This document shows, piece after piece, positions 7,651 through 16,996 of a DNA stretch of 64,000 nt (positions are counted from its first letter, which is position 1; each line of letters opens with the position of its first letter). The notes below the pieces were generated by a model, which worked only from the letters and a program-made list of their open reading frames with translations, was not told the origin of the DNA and made no database searches. The position numbers and the translations under genes were made by a program. The stretch comes from DATLGB01 sp963724135 (GTDB taxonomy: Bacteria; Actinomycetota; Thermoleophilia; Solirubrobacterales; Solirubrobacteraceae), in the NCBI GenBank assembly GCA_963724135.1, contig CAVRTA010000006.1, positions 682,001 to 746,000 on the forward strand. Reading direction: 5' to 3'.

Positions 7651-9012
7651 CTAGCCGACGCCGACCGCGTCGGCCACGTCGGACACGGCCTGGCCGGCAT
7701 CGCCGTTGGCGCGCGTGATCTGCCGCTCGGTCTCCTGGGCCGTCTGGTCGACCACAGTCCGGTCGAGGGGCAGCCCGGGATCCGGCGCCGCGTCCTCGGG
7801 CAGCGTGTCGCGCCGCTCGGCGGCGGGGCCGGCGGACGGGGCCTCCGCGCGGCCTGCGGGCAGCTTGAGCCCGGTGACCGGCGCGGTGCCGCTCACGTCA
7901 CCCGGGGTCCCCTCGAGCGCCCCGCTGCGCTCGGCGCCCTGGGGCGTCGAGCGGCGCGTGGTGCCCTGTGCGGGGGCGGCGGTCCTCGCCCGCTGCGACG
8001 AGTGCCGGCGCGGCGCGGCGTCGGCGGCCGGCGCGGACTGCGCCGGGACGGCCCTGTGCGTGTCACGCGGGGACGTGGCGCCGTCGTGCGCGGCGACGCC
8101 GGCGCCGCCGGCGACCAGCACGGCCGCGGCCGCCAGCGCCTTGGTCCACCCGGCCGCCGGCTCCGCGAGCTGGGCGGCGGTGTGGGCGGTGCCCGGCTTC
8201 AGGCGCAGGAAAGCCGGGATCGGCACCAGCGCGGCGACCTTGCGCGCGGCGACGCGGACCCGCGGTTGGGTCAGCGTGACGGTGTCGACGCCGGCCGCGT
8301 AGGCCTGGCGGCGGCACGGCTGGCAGTGGGCCACGTGGCGCGCGAGCCGGCGCTCGTCGCGTACGCCGAGCGAGTCGATGCCGTGGGCCAGCATCTCCGA
8401 GACACGGCGGCAGCGCTCGCCGGAGACGAGCTCGTCGTACTCCTCCGTGAGGCGGCGGCGGGCGCGGAACAGGGTCGACTCGACCGAGGGACGCGACAGG
8501 CCGAGGCGATCGCCGATCTCGCGGTAGGAGAGGCCCTCGAGCTCGCGCATGACGAGGATCTCGTGGTGCGCGTCCGACAGCCCGCCGAAGGCTCCGCAGA
8601 GGTCGTCGATCTGCTGCTTGGCGTCGACGGCGACGTCGGGGGTGTGGCCGGCGGTCAGGCGGGCGGCCTCGAGCGCGCCCACGCCCTCGTCGGCATCGAA
8701 GGAGACCTCCTCGGTGCGCCGCGAGCGACGGAACTGGTCGATGCAGGCGTTGCGAGCGATCTCGTAGATCCACGGCTTGAACGCGATCGGTCGCTCGGTG
8801 GCGCGCATCCGCCGCAGAGCGGAGACGAAGATCTCCTGCGTGAGGTCCTCGGCACGACCGTAGTCGTTGACCATGCCGTACGCGTACGCGGCGATGCGCC
8901 GCTGATAGCGCTCGTAGAGCTCCTCGAACGCACGGTCGTCACCACGGCGTACCTCCGCGACCAGACGTTCGTCCGTCGTGTTCGCCTCGCGGGCGATCCC
9001 TGCCACACTCAT
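7651..9012 (-). CDS. ECF sigma factor fused to a zinc-finger and membrane segment
   Basis: The 453-residue protein has sigma region 2 at about 14-90 (DDRAFEELYERYQRRIAAYA, AEDLTQEIFVSALR, FKPWIYEIARNACID) and region 4 at about 135-190 (LEGLSYREIGDRLGLSRPSV). After these come an anti-sigma-type zinc motif at about 222-238 (ARHVAHCQPCRRQ: H-x3-C-x2-C), a hydrophobic helix at about 286-305 (ALAAAAVLVAGGAGVAA) and a roughly 150-residue Pro/Ala/Thr-rich tail. ECF proteins direct RNA polymerase to stress promoters. Here the zinc motif and helix normally found in a separate anti-sigma factor are in the same chain. No separate anti-sigma gene is adjacent. Confidence 0.88.
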   Translation of the reverse strand: MSVAGIAREANTTDERLVAEVRRGDDRAFEELYERYQRRIAAYAYGMVNDYGRAEDLTQEIFVSALRRMRATERPIAFKPWIYEIARNACIDQFRRSRRTEEVSFDADEGVGALEAARLTAGHTPDVAVDAKQQIDDLCGAFGGLSDAHHEILVMRELEGLSYREIGDRLGLSRPSVESTLFRARRRLTEEYDELVSGERCRRVSEMLAHGIDSLGVRDERRLARHVAHCQPCRRQAYAAGVDTVTLTQPRVRVAARKVAALVPIPAFLRLKPGTAHTAAQLAEPAAGWTKALAAAAVLVAGGAGVAAHDGATSPRDTHRAVPAQSAPAADAAPRRHSSQRARTAAPAQGTTRRSTPQGAERSGALEGTPGDVSGTAPVTGLKLPAGRAEAPSAGPAAERRDTLPEDAAPDPGLPLDRTVVDQTAQETERQITRANGDAGQAVSDVADAVGVG

Positions 9013-9083
9013 CTTCGTTCTACCCCCGAACCCCGGGCGTGCAGAAGCCGGCTCGCTGCCACTCCACGCGACAATTGCTGCGA

Positions 9084-9112
9084 ACCGTAGCGTTCATCTG
9101 CCTGGATGTAAA
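9084..9112 (-). promoter_or_regulatory. Promoter of the ECF sigma gene
   Basis: On the minus strand, TTTACA (9112-9107) and TACGGT (9089-9084) are separated by exactly 17 bases, about 70 bases upstream of the sigma factor ATG. Both boxes fit an actinobacterial housekeeping promoter (TTGACA/TAnnnT). It overlaps the 5' flank of the divergent NIF3 gene. Confidence 0.6.
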
Positions 9113-9117
9113 GAGAA

Positions 9118-9888
9118 TTGACCAAAGCTGTCCGTTGCTCTGACCTGATCGCCGACCTCGACGCGCTGCTCGAGATCGGCCGCTTCGACGATCTTGGGCC
9201 GAATGGCCTGCAGGTACCCGGAAACGGGGAGGTCAGTCGCGTCGCGACCGGCGTTTCGGCCTCGCGCACGCTGATCGAGACGGCGATCGAGCGCGGCGCG
9301 CAGCTGATCCTCGTCCACCATGGTCTGTTCTGGGACTTCAACCCCGCGGGCATCGGAGGAGTGCTCGCCGAGCGCCTGCGGCCGCTGTTCAAGCACGACG
9401 TTGCCCTGGCCGGCTACCACCTCCCGCTCGACGCGCATCCCGAACACGGCAACAACGCGATCCTCGCGGAGTTGCTGGGTTGCGAGTCCCATGGTCCGTT
9501 CGGCACCTACAAGGGGCAGGCGATCGGTCGCGTCGCCACCTTCGCCGGCGCCGGCGCGCCGATCGCAGAGCTCGTCGAGCGTGTGCAGCGAGCCACCGGC
9601 CGCGCGCCCCTGGTGCAGGGCGCGGGACCCGAGCGCGTGCGCAGCCTGGGCATCGTCAGCGGCTCCGCCGCCGACAACCTCTACGAGGCCGCCGAGCTCG
9701 GCTTCGACGCCTTCCTCACCGGCGAGCCCCGCGAGCACGTCCACCGCGACGCCGCGGAGCTCGGGCTCCACTTCATCGCTGCCGGGCATTACGCGACGGA
9801 GACGTTCGGCATCCGGCGCCTCGGGGAGCTGCTGCAGAAGCGCTTCGGAGTCGAACATGTGTGGATCGACGAGCCGAATCCGGTGTGA
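9118..9888 (+). CDS. NIF3/YbgI-family dinuclear metal protein
   Basis: The 256-residue product matches the short YbgI form of the NIF3 family. Motifs are NGLQVPG near the N-terminus, a metal-binding ILVHHGLFWD at about residues 62-71, YHLPLDAHPEHGNN, and a C-terminal FIAAGHYATETFG with the second metal-binding His and Glu. The family forms hexameric toroids with two metal ions per subunit; GTP cyclohydrolase-like activity has been assigned by annotation but the cellular role is unclear. The start is TTG at 9118, preceded by AAAGAGA. Confidence 0.88.
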   Translation: MTKAVRCSDLIADLDALLEIGRFDDLGPNGLQVPGNGEVSRVATGVSASRTLIETAIERGAQLILVHHGLFWDFNPAGIGGVLAERLRPLFKHDVALAGYHLPLDAHPEHGNNAILAELLGCESHGPFGTYKGQAIGRVATFAGAGAPIAELVERVQRATGRAPLVQGAGPERVRSLGIVSGSAADNLYEAAELGFDAFLTGEPREHVHRDAAELGLHFIAAGHYATETFGIRRLGELLQKRFGVEHVWIDEPNPV

Positions 9889-10004
9889 CCCCGGGGTGCC
9901 GAAGGCGGCCGGTTTCGGCTCCAACGCTGCGGATGTGTAGGAGGCCGCCGCGGGCGGGCCCCCTGGCCGTCTCCGCAGATTGAGGGATTGTTTAGAACTT
10001 GCCG

Positions 10005-10033
10005 TTGTGACCGTCGGGTGGCTGCGCTACCGT
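10005..10033 (+). promoter_or_regulatory. Promoter upstream of the small HTH-like gene and acyl-CoA synthetase
   Basis: TTGTGA (10005-10010) and TACCGT (10028-10033) are 17 bases apart, 42 bases before the ATG at 10075. An AGAGGAGGA ribosome-binding site follows at about 10056. Confidence 0.6.
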
Positions 10034-10074
10034 GCCGGAAGTGGCAAACCTCACCAGAGGAGGACGTTGAAAAT

Positions 10075-10263
10075 ATGGCCATCCATCTGACGCCCACGGA
10101 GCTCGCGCGCGAATCCGGTCTCGACCGCCGTGAGGTGATCGAGAAGTGCATGGAGCTCGGGGTGCCGATATTCCAAGGCCGTATCGACAGGACCCTGTTC
10201 GAAGCTTCCGTCAACGCCGCGTCGCAGAGCACCGCTGACGACGCTGCCCGCGCCGCCGCTTAG
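10075..10263 (+). CDS. Small conserved-looking protein with HTH-like helix pair
   Basis: The 62-residue product begins MAIHLTPTELARESGLDR and continues REVIEKCMELGVPIFQGRID. The TELARESGLDRREVIEKCMELG stretch resembles a short helix-turn-helix or the 'initiation-factor-2 N-terminal' kind of helical motif, followed by an Ala-rich tail. A strong AGGAGG site and a good promoter precede the ATG, so translation is expected to be high. The acyl-CoA synthetase TTG follows its TAG with no gap, implying one operon. The function is unknown; DNA binding is only an inference from the helix pattern. Confidence 0.7.
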   Translation: MAIHLTPTELARESGLDRREVIEKCMELGVPIFQGRIDRTLFEASVNAASQSTADDAARAAA

Positions 10264-12001
10264 TTGACCGCAGTCTCAGAGCTCTCCACGGGCTCAGCAA
10301 CGATCGCCGACCTGCTGCCGCGGGCGGCCGAGCGTTATGCCGACCGCCCCGCCGTTCGCCACAAGGCCGACGGGGAGTGGGTGGACGTGTCGTTCGCCGA
10401 GGTGGGCACGATCGTCTCCGAGATCGCCCGCGGGCTGATCGACCTCGGCCTCGAGCCGGGCGACCGGGTCGCGCTGCTGTGCACGACGCGGCCCGAATGG
10501 TCCTACGTCGACTTCGCGATCTCCAGCGCCGGCGGTGTCGTCGTCCCGATCTACCCGACCAACTCCCCCGAGGAGTGCGAGTGGGTCGCCGGCAACTCCG
10601 AGTCGAAGCTGCTCGTCTGCGAGGACGATTCCCAGGCGGCGAAGATCGAGCAGGTCCGAGCCAACCTGCCCCACCTCGAGCACGTCGTCAACATCGAGGC
10701 CGACCTGGATTCCCTGCGCGAGCGCGGGCGCGCGCGCGACCCGCAGGAGGTCCTCGCACGCGCCCAGGCGGTGCGCCCGGAGGACCCGTACACGTTCATC
10801 TACACCAGCGGCACCACGGGGCCGCCGAAGGGCTGCGTCCTCAGCCACGGCAACTACCGGGCGATCATGGACTCCGTCGAGGAGCAGGGCATCCTCGGCG
10901 AAGAGGGCAACGAGGACGTCGTCTACCTCTACCTTCCGCTCGCCCACGCCTACGCGCTGCTCATCCAGCTGCTGTGCGCCGACCTGGGCATCCCGCTGGC
11001 GTACTTCTCGGGCGACCCGCAGCAGATCATCCCCGAGTTCGCGCGAGGTCAGCCCGACCTACCTGCCGTCGGTGCCGCGCATCTTCGAGAAGCTCTACAC
11101 GATGGTCGCCGGGCAGGCGGACCCCGAGACCATCCGGAAGGCGACCGAGGTCGGGATGCGGGTGCGCGAGCTCGAGCTCGCCGGCCAGGAGGTGCCCGCC
11201 GAGCTCAGGGCCGCCTTCGACCAGTTCGACCAGGCGCTGTTCGCCAAGGTCCGCGCGGTCTTCGGGGGCCGCGTCCGCCAGGCCACGTCCGGGGCCGCGC
11301 CGATCGCCAAGGAGATCCTCGAGTTCTTCTTCGCCGCGGGCGTCCCCGTGCTCGAGGGCTACGGGATGACCGAGACGTCGACGGCCGCCACCGGCCAGAC
11401 CGTCGAGGAGTACCGCTTCGGCTCGGTCGGCAAGCCGCTGCCGGGCACCGACGTCAAGATCGCCGAGGACGGCGAGATCCTGCTCAGCGGCCCGAACATC
11501 TTCGGCGGCTACTACAAGATGGAGGACAAGACGTTCGGGACCGTCGTCGACGGCTGGCTGCACACCGGCGACCTCGGCCACCTCGACGAGGACGGCTTCC
11601 TCTTCATCACCGGCCGCAAGAAGGACATCATCATCACGGCCGGCGGCAAGAACCTCACGCCGGCCAACCTCGAGAACGACCTCAAGCAGTCCCGCTGGAT
11701 CTCGCAGGCGGTGATGTACGGCGACCGGCGGCCCTACCCCGTGGCGCTGATCACCCTCGACGAGGAGGAGCTCGCCGCCGCGGGGATCGACCGCGACTCC
11801 GATGAGGCGCGCCAGTTCGTCCAGGAGGCGCTCGACCGCGCCAACGCGAAGTACGCGCAGGTCGAGCGGATCAAGCGGTTCGCGATCCTCGACCACGACC
11901 TCTCCCAGGAGACCGGCGAGCTGACGCCGACGCTGAAGGTCAAGCGCAACGTCATCTACGAGAAGTACGCCGACATCTTCGACTCGCTGTACTCGGGCTA
12001 G
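10264..12001 (+). CDS. Long-chain acyl-CoA synthetase (AMP-forming), one frameshift
   Basis: The P-loop-like YTFIYTSGTTGPPKGCVLSH is at about residues 177-196. After an indel near 11045 (FAR to EVSPTYLPSVPRIFEK) the second frame gives YGMTETSTAA, GWLHTGDLGHLDEDGFL and GRKKDIIITAGGKNLTPAN, the hallmark adenylation motifs of FadD15-type ligases. The joined protein of about 578 residues ends DIFDSLYSG, typical of this subgroup. It activates fatty acids with ATP and CoA for degradation or lipid synthesis. It starts with TTG immediately after the previous stop. The indel is most likely a sequence error. Confidence 0.9.
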
Positions 12002-12177
12002 CGCGCCGGCGGCGGTGCTCCCAGCCGAGGGCCGGATTTCTCGCCATTCGCGAATTACGCCTCCTATAGATGCACCAATCGCAAATGCCGGCGCTCGCGG
12101 GACCCGCAGCCTCGATCCCTCCCCCTTATCGAGCAGTCGGCTACGGCCGGAGCCGCGGCCAGCGTTCGCGCTGAGCT

Positions 12178-13444
12178 CTACTTCTCGCCGGCGGACTGGC
12201 GCAGCAGCGCAGAGGTCGTCTGCTCGAGGATGCGCCGCCAGGCGCGCGTCTTCTCGCGCTCGACGCCGAAGTGCTGGACGACCTTGCGCACGCGCGTGGC
12301 GGAGATCTCGATGCCGTGGCGCGCGCAGACGGTCGTGGAGGTGCTCGTACTCGTCGGCGAGGTGCATGGTCACCGACTGGAAGCCGTGGCGCGCGATGTC
12401 GATCCGCGACGAGTAGTTGAGGATGTCGGTCTCGAACATCAGCCGGTCGTCGGGCTCGGGTTCGATCAGCACGATGTCGACACCCGGATAGCGCTCCTCC
12501 CACGAGCGCGCCATCTCGTGCAGGCGCTGGTAGGCGAGCAGCTTGAACGTCTGGTAGCCGATCTTGGAGAAGCCGAGGTCGGAGACCCGCTGCGGGCGCG
12601 CCGCCGAACGGCCCCTGCGTCTCGGCCTGGAAGTCGTTGACGTACGGCACCAGCGGGTTGACGACGAGGATGAACTTCGCCCCCGCCTCGACCGCGATGT
12701 CGAGATTGGTGGTGGAGACGATGCCGCCGTCGATGAGCTCGCGGTCCTTGATGACGTGCGGCTTGTAGACCATCGGCAGCGCCGCGCTCGCGCGGACGGC
12801 CGAGGAGATCGGCACGTCGTCCCAGCCCTCGGCGCCGAGCACGATCCGCTCGCAGGTGTCGAGGTCGGTCGCGGCGAGGTAGAGCTCGTTCTCCAGCGTG
12901 CGGAAGTCGTCGGTACGGCCGTCGGCGGTGAGCACGTCGTGGACGTACTGCTCGATGCCGCGCGCCGGTGTAGATGCCCGACGGCAGCAGGTCGGAGGCC
13001 GCCACGACGAGCTCCATCGGCGACAGCGACAGAACCGACCGCGGGACCTCGCGCAGGATCTTCGCCATCAGGAACGGGAACTTCAGGCCCTTGCTGACGA
13101 ACTCGCGTCACGTTGGGGCGCAGCAGGCGGCCGTGGTCGATGTCCTTGAACGGCATCGGCACCTGGTCGTTGACGACGCGCATCATCTGCTCGGGAGTGA
13201 TGCCGTTGGCGGCGAATGAGGCGATCAGGGCGCCGGCGCTGGTCCCGACGTAGATGTCGAAGTCGTTGATCGACTTGTTGACCGACAGCAGGTCCAGCGC
13301 GCGCAGCGCGCCGATCTCGTAGACGCCGCCGGTGAAGCCGCCGCCGCCGAGGACGAGGGCCGTCTTGTCCGAGCGCTTGCGGCGCCGGGGCGGGCGGGGG
13401 CGGTCCTTGCCGGAGGCCGTCCGCAGGTTGACGACGTTGCTCAT
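12178..13444 (-). CDS. Patatin-like phospholipase, about four frameshifts
   Basis: The start MSNVVNLRTASGKDR leads into the oxyanion-hole loop TALVLGGGGFTGGVYEIG and the nucleophile elbow YVGTSAGALIASF (GxSxG). Later frames supply MAKILREVPRSVLSLSP, then RELIDGGIVSTTNLDIAVE with the DGG catalytic Asp, then LGFSKIGYQTFKLLAYQRL, and finally LEQTTSALLRQSAGEK before the stop at 12178. Shifts lie near 13105, 12965, 12600 and 12330. It would hydrolyse acyl esters of lipids with a Ser-Asp dyad. Divergent from the PBP4-type gene; convergent with the acyl-CoA synthetase across a 176-bp gap in which I see nothing clear. Confidence 0.85.
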
Positions 13445-13468
13445 GGGGTGCCCGGGAGTCTAGGTAGC

Positions 13469-14674
13469 GTGCAGGCCGTCTTGCGCCGGACCCTTCTGGT
13501 CTTCCCGCTCCTGGCCGTGTTCGCGACGGCCGCGCCGCCCGCCGCGGCCATGTCCAAGGCCAAGCTCCAGCGCAAGCTGGCAGCCCAGATGGCGCGCGCC
13601 GGCAGCGCGAGCGGCGCCTACGTCGAGAACCTGACGACCGGCGAGCGCCTGTACGCCCTGCGCGCGGCCACGCCCCGGATTCCCGCCTCCAACGAGAAGC
13701 TGTGGACGGCGCTGGCCGCGCTGCACGAGCTCGGCCCGACCGCCACCCTGCGCACGACCGCCCTCGCCACCGAGCCGCTGACGCTCAACGGGGTGCTGGA
13801 CGGCGACCTCTACCTGCGCGGCACGGGCGACCCCACCCTGACCACCGCCCGCCTCGAGGCGCTCGCCCAGGATCTGCGCGACGCCGGCCTGTCGCGCGTC
13901 ACCGGCCGGGTGGTCGGCGACGAGTCGGCCTTCGACACGCGCCGCGGGCCGCCGTCGGAGGGCTACCGACCCTCGATCGACATCGCGCCGCTGGGCGCGC
14001 TGATGGTCAACCGCGGGTTCGAGCAGGGCCGCTACCAGCGCAACCCGCCGCGCTTCGCGGCGACGACACTCGCGCGCCAGCTGCGCGACGCCGGCGTCCG
14101 GGTCTCGCCGAAGGGCCGCGCGGGGACCACGCCGCCGGGCGCGCTCTCCCTGGCCGCCCGCGAGTCGCCCAGCGTCACGCTGCTGGTCCGGGCGATGAAC
14201 GTCCCGTCGGACAACTACATCGCCGAGATGCTGCTGAAGGCGATCGGGCGCTCGGACCGACGCCCCGGCACGACGGCGCGCGGAGCCGCGATCGCGGAGC
14301 GGGTGGCCGAGGAGCAGGCCGGCGCGCAGCCGAACCTGGTCGACGGGTCCGGGCTCTCGCGCAGTGATCGCAGCTCACCGCGCGACCTCGTCAGGCTGCT
14401 GGACGCGGTGGTCGAGGACCCGGCGTTCTACGGGTCGCTGGCCATCATGGGCCGCACCGGCACGCTCGAGGACCGCCTCGAGCGCAGTTATGCGAGCGTG
14501 CGCTGCCGCGGCAAGACCGGCACGCTCCACGACGTCTCGGCGCTGTCGGGTTACTGCCGCACCCGCGGGGGCGACATCGTCGCCTTCGCCATCCTCATGA
14601 ATTACGTCAGCCCGTACGGAGCGCGCGACCTCCAGGACCGCATGGTCTCGGCCATCGCCCGGTTCACAGGCTGA
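13469..14674 (+). CDS. dacB: D-alanyl-D-alanine carboxypeptidase/endopeptidase, PBP4 (S13) type
   Basis: About 401 residues with a signal peptide (VLRRTLLVFPLLAVFATAA). The penicillin-binding motifs are all present: SxxK in PASNEKL at about residues 75-78, SxN in VPSDNYIAEML, and KTG in RCRGKTGTLHDVS. The class-C-like insert between SxxK and SxN is present, as expected for S13. The protein trims or cleaves peptidoglycan stem-peptide crosslinks outside the membrane. GTG at 13469 was chosen over the in-frame GTG at 13448 because GGGAG at 13454-13458 sits ten bases before it. Confidence 0.88.
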   Translation: MQAVLRRTLLVFPLLAVFATAAPPAAAMSKAKLQRKLAAQMARAGSASGAYVENLTTGERLYALRAATPRIPASNEKLWTALAALHELGPTATLRTTALATEPLTLNGVLDGDLYLRGTGDPTLTTARLEALAQDLRDAGLSRVTGRVVGDESAFDTRRGPPSEGYRPSIDIAPLGALMVNRGFEQGRYQRNPPRFAATTLARQLRDAGVRVSPKGRAGTTPPGALSLAARESPSVTLLVRAMNVPSDNYIAEMLLKAIGRSDRRPGTTARGAAIAERVAEEQAGAQPNLVDGSGLSRSDRSSPRDLVRLLDAVVEDPAFYGSLAIMGRTGTLEDRLERSYASVRCRGKTGTLHDVSALSGYCRTRGGDIVAFAILMNYVSPYGARDLQDRMVSAIARFTG

Positions 14675-14757
14675 CAGCTGCGCGCGGTTAAGGCGACGTT
14701 TGCTCGGGAAAGCTGTCGGCTAAGGGAGCGAACCAGCGCCCGGAGGGAAGGAGTCCG

Positions 14758-15006
14758 ATGACGGTAAGCCACGATGTGGGCCGGACGTTCGACGTCGAAC
14801 TCGACAGCGTCCCCCATTCCAGCCGCTACGGCCGGCTCGCGCCGCAGCTCGGAGCCCCCGCCAAGGGGCAGGTGAGAGCGGAGTGCACGCGCTGCGGCAC
14901 CCACCTTCTCGCCGTCCCGCACGCCGACGGGACGCTCGAGGGTGTCTGCCCGGTGTGCCTCAGTCCGCGGGTGATGCCGGTGGAGGGCCATCACGCAGCA
15001 GCGTGA
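14758..15006 (+). CDS. Small zinc-ribbon protein
   Basis: This 82-residue protein has a CTRCG...CPVC pattern (CxxC at about 43-46 and 65-68) typical of a zinc ribbon. The N-terminal half (MTVSHDVGRTFDVELDSVP) resembles none I know. AGGGAAGGAG precedes the ATG. Its last 47 bases overlap the 3' end of ligA on the other strand. The function is unknown; nucleic-acid or protein binding is a guess from the ribbon. Confidence 0.65.
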   Translation: MTVSHDVGRTFDVELDSVPHSSRYGRLAPQLGAPAKGQVRAECTRCGTHLLAVPHADGTLEGVCPVCLSPRVMPVEGHHAAA

Positions 15007-16996
15007 GTAGCCCCGCCTCGTCGAGCACGGGCACGCCAAGGCGCTCGGCCTTCTCGAGCTTCGAGCCCGGCGACGCGCCGGCGACCACGTAGTCGGTCTT
15101 CTTCGAGACCGACGTCGTGACCTTGCCGCCCTCGGCGAGGACCTTCTGCGCGGCCTCCTCGCGCGTGAGCTCGGGGAGCGTGCCGGTGAGCACCAACGTC
15201 AGGCCCGACAGCTTGCCCTCGCCTGGCGGCGGTCCCTCCGCCTCGAAGCTCACGAACGGACGCAGCGCCTCGATCAGATCTCGCATCGTCTGCTCGTGCA
15301 GCTGCTGGTGGATCAGCTCGGCGACGATCGGCCCGATGCCCTGGGTGTCCGCGATCCCCTCCGCGGAGGCGGAGAGCAGCGCGTCCATCGCGCGGAAGCG
15401 GTCCGACAGCGCGCGGCCGGTCACGTAGCCGACTCCCTCGATGCCGATCGCGAACAGGACACGGCTGAACGGCTGCTCGCGCGAGGCCTGGATCGCCGCG
15501 ACGAGGTTGCGCGCGGAGGTCTCCCCGACGCGCTCGAGCTCGACCAGCTGCTCGACGCTGAGGGAGTAGAAGTCGGCCGGGGTCTTCACCAGGCCGGCAT
15601 CCATCAGCTGCCGCACCTGCTTCTCCCCCAGGCCGTCGATGTCCATCGCGCCGCGACTGGACCAGTGCGTGAGCAGCTGCCACTGGCGCTCCGGGCAGAG
15701 CCGGTTGGGGCAGCGCGTGAACACGGCCCCCTCGGTCTTGACGGTCGGCGTGCCGCAGAACGGGCACTCGGCGGGCGGGCGCGGCGCCGCGCCGCGCTTG
15801 GGATTGTCGAGCGCGCCGGGGGCCGGTGAGACCACCTGCGGGATGACGTCGCCGGCGCGCAGGACGATCACGTCGTCGCCGACGCGCACGTCCTTGCGCG
15901 CCAGGTCCTCCTCGTTGTGAAGCGTGGCCTTGGAGACGGTGACACCGCCGACGAAGACGGGCTCGAGCCGCGCGAACGGATACAGGTCGCCGAACTTGCC
16001 CACGTTCCACTCCACCCCGAGCAGCTTCGTCGTCTTGGTCGTGGGCGGGAACTTCCAGGCGATCGCCCAGCGCGGGTCGCGCCCCACGACCCCGAGCCGA
16101 CGCTGCTGCTCGGTGTCGTCGACCTTGACCACGACGCCGTCGATCTCGAAGTCGAGGTCGCCACGGCGCTCCTCCCAGTACTGGCAGCGCGCGACCACCT
16201 CCTCATCGGAGTCGTGCACGCTGACGTCGGGGTTGACGGGGAAGCCGTGCTCGCGCAGCCAGTCCAGCGCCTCGGTGTGATGGGCGAAGCGCAACCCCTT
16301 GGTGACGCCGACCGCGTAGGCCCAGAAGCTCAGCGGCCGCTCGGCCGCGAGCTTCGGGTCGAGCTGGCGGATCGTGCCCGCGGCGCTGTTGCGGGGGTTC
16401 ATGAACGTCGCCAGGCCCTGGGCGGCGCGGCGCTCGTTGAGAGCGGTGAAGTCGGGGATGCTCATGTAGACCTCGCCGCGAACCTCGACGAGTGCCGGGG
16501 CGTCGTCGAGGCGGTGCGGGATGGTGCTGATCTGGCGCAGGTTGTGTTGGACGTCCTCGCCCACCTCGCCGTTGCCGCGCGTTGCGCCGGTGACCAGCGC
16601 GCCGTCGCGGTAGACGAGCGAGATCGCCAGCCCGTCGATCTTCGGCTCGGCGACGTAGCGGAACCGCGCGTCCTCGATGCCCTCGCGAGCCAGGTGGTTG
16701 CGCATGCGGTCGATCCAGGCGCGCAGCTCGTCCGCGGAGCGCGCGTTGGCAAGGCTCAGCATCGGCTGGAGGTGGGTGACCTTCTCGAGCCGGTCGACCG
16801 GCTCGGCGCCGATCTTCTGCGTCGGGCTGTCGGGTGTCAGCAGCTCCGGGTGGTCGGCCTCGATCCGGCGCAGCTCGTCGAGCAGCGCGTCGTAGACGTC
16901 GTCGGCGACGAGTGGCGCGTCGCGCTGGTAGTAGGCCTCGTTGTGCTTTTCGATCTCCGCGCGCAGCTCCGCCGCACGCTCTTGCACCGGCCTCAC
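14960..16996 (-). CDS. ligA: NAD-dependent DNA ligase
   Basis: The 678-residue protein has the complete bacterial LigA order. An N-terminal Ia domain (HNEAYYQRDAPLVADDVYD) binds NMN. The adenylation domain has the AMP-accepting Lys in AEPKIDGLAISL. An OB fold follows (SAAGTIRQLDP is in the adenylation part). A Cys4 zinc finger (CPFCGTP ... CPNRLCPERQ), HhH repeats (IDGLGEKQVRQLMDAGL) and a C-terminal BRCT domain (LSGLTLVLTGTLPELTREEA) complete it. It seals nicks in replication and repair. The GTG start at 16996 overlaps the surE stop by four bases, so the two are translationally coupled. Confidence 0.97.
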   Translation of the reverse strand: MRPVQERAAELRAEIEKHNEAYYQRDAPLVADDVYDALLDELRRIEADHPELLTPDSPTQKIGAEPVDRLEKVTHLQPMLSLANARSADELRAWIDRMRNHLAREGIEDARFRYVAEPKIDGLAISLVYRDGALVTGATRGNGEVGEDVQHNLRQISTIPHRLDDAPALVEVRGEVYMSIPDFTALNERRAAQGLATFMNPRNSAAGTIRQLDPKLAAERPLSFWAYAVGVTKGLRFAHHTEALDWLREHGFPVNPDVSVHDSDEEVVARCQYWEERRGDLDFEIDGVVVKVDDTEQQRRLGVVGRDPRWAIAWKFPPTTKTTKLLGVEWNVGKFGDLYPFARLEPVFVGGVTVSKATLHNEEDLARKDVRVGDDVIVLRAGDVIPQVVSPAPGALDNPKRGAAPRPPAECPFCGTPTVKTEGAVFTRCPNRLCPERQWQLLTHWSSRGAMDIDGLGEKQVRQLMDAGLVKTPADFYSLSVEQLVELERVGETSARNLVAAIQASREQPFSRVLFAIGIEGVGYVTGRALSDRFRAMDALLSASAEGIADTQGIGPIVAELIHQQLHEQTMRDLIEALRPFVSFEAEGPPPGEGKLSGLTLVLTGTLPELTREEAAQKVLAEGGKVTTSVSKKTDYVVAGASPGSKLEKAERLGVPVLDEAGLLTLLRDGPPPASPAD

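Noticed and set aside
12002..12177. Promoter-like AT-richer patch between two convergent genes
   Set aside because: No paired -35/-10 boxes and no downstream gene start in either direction.
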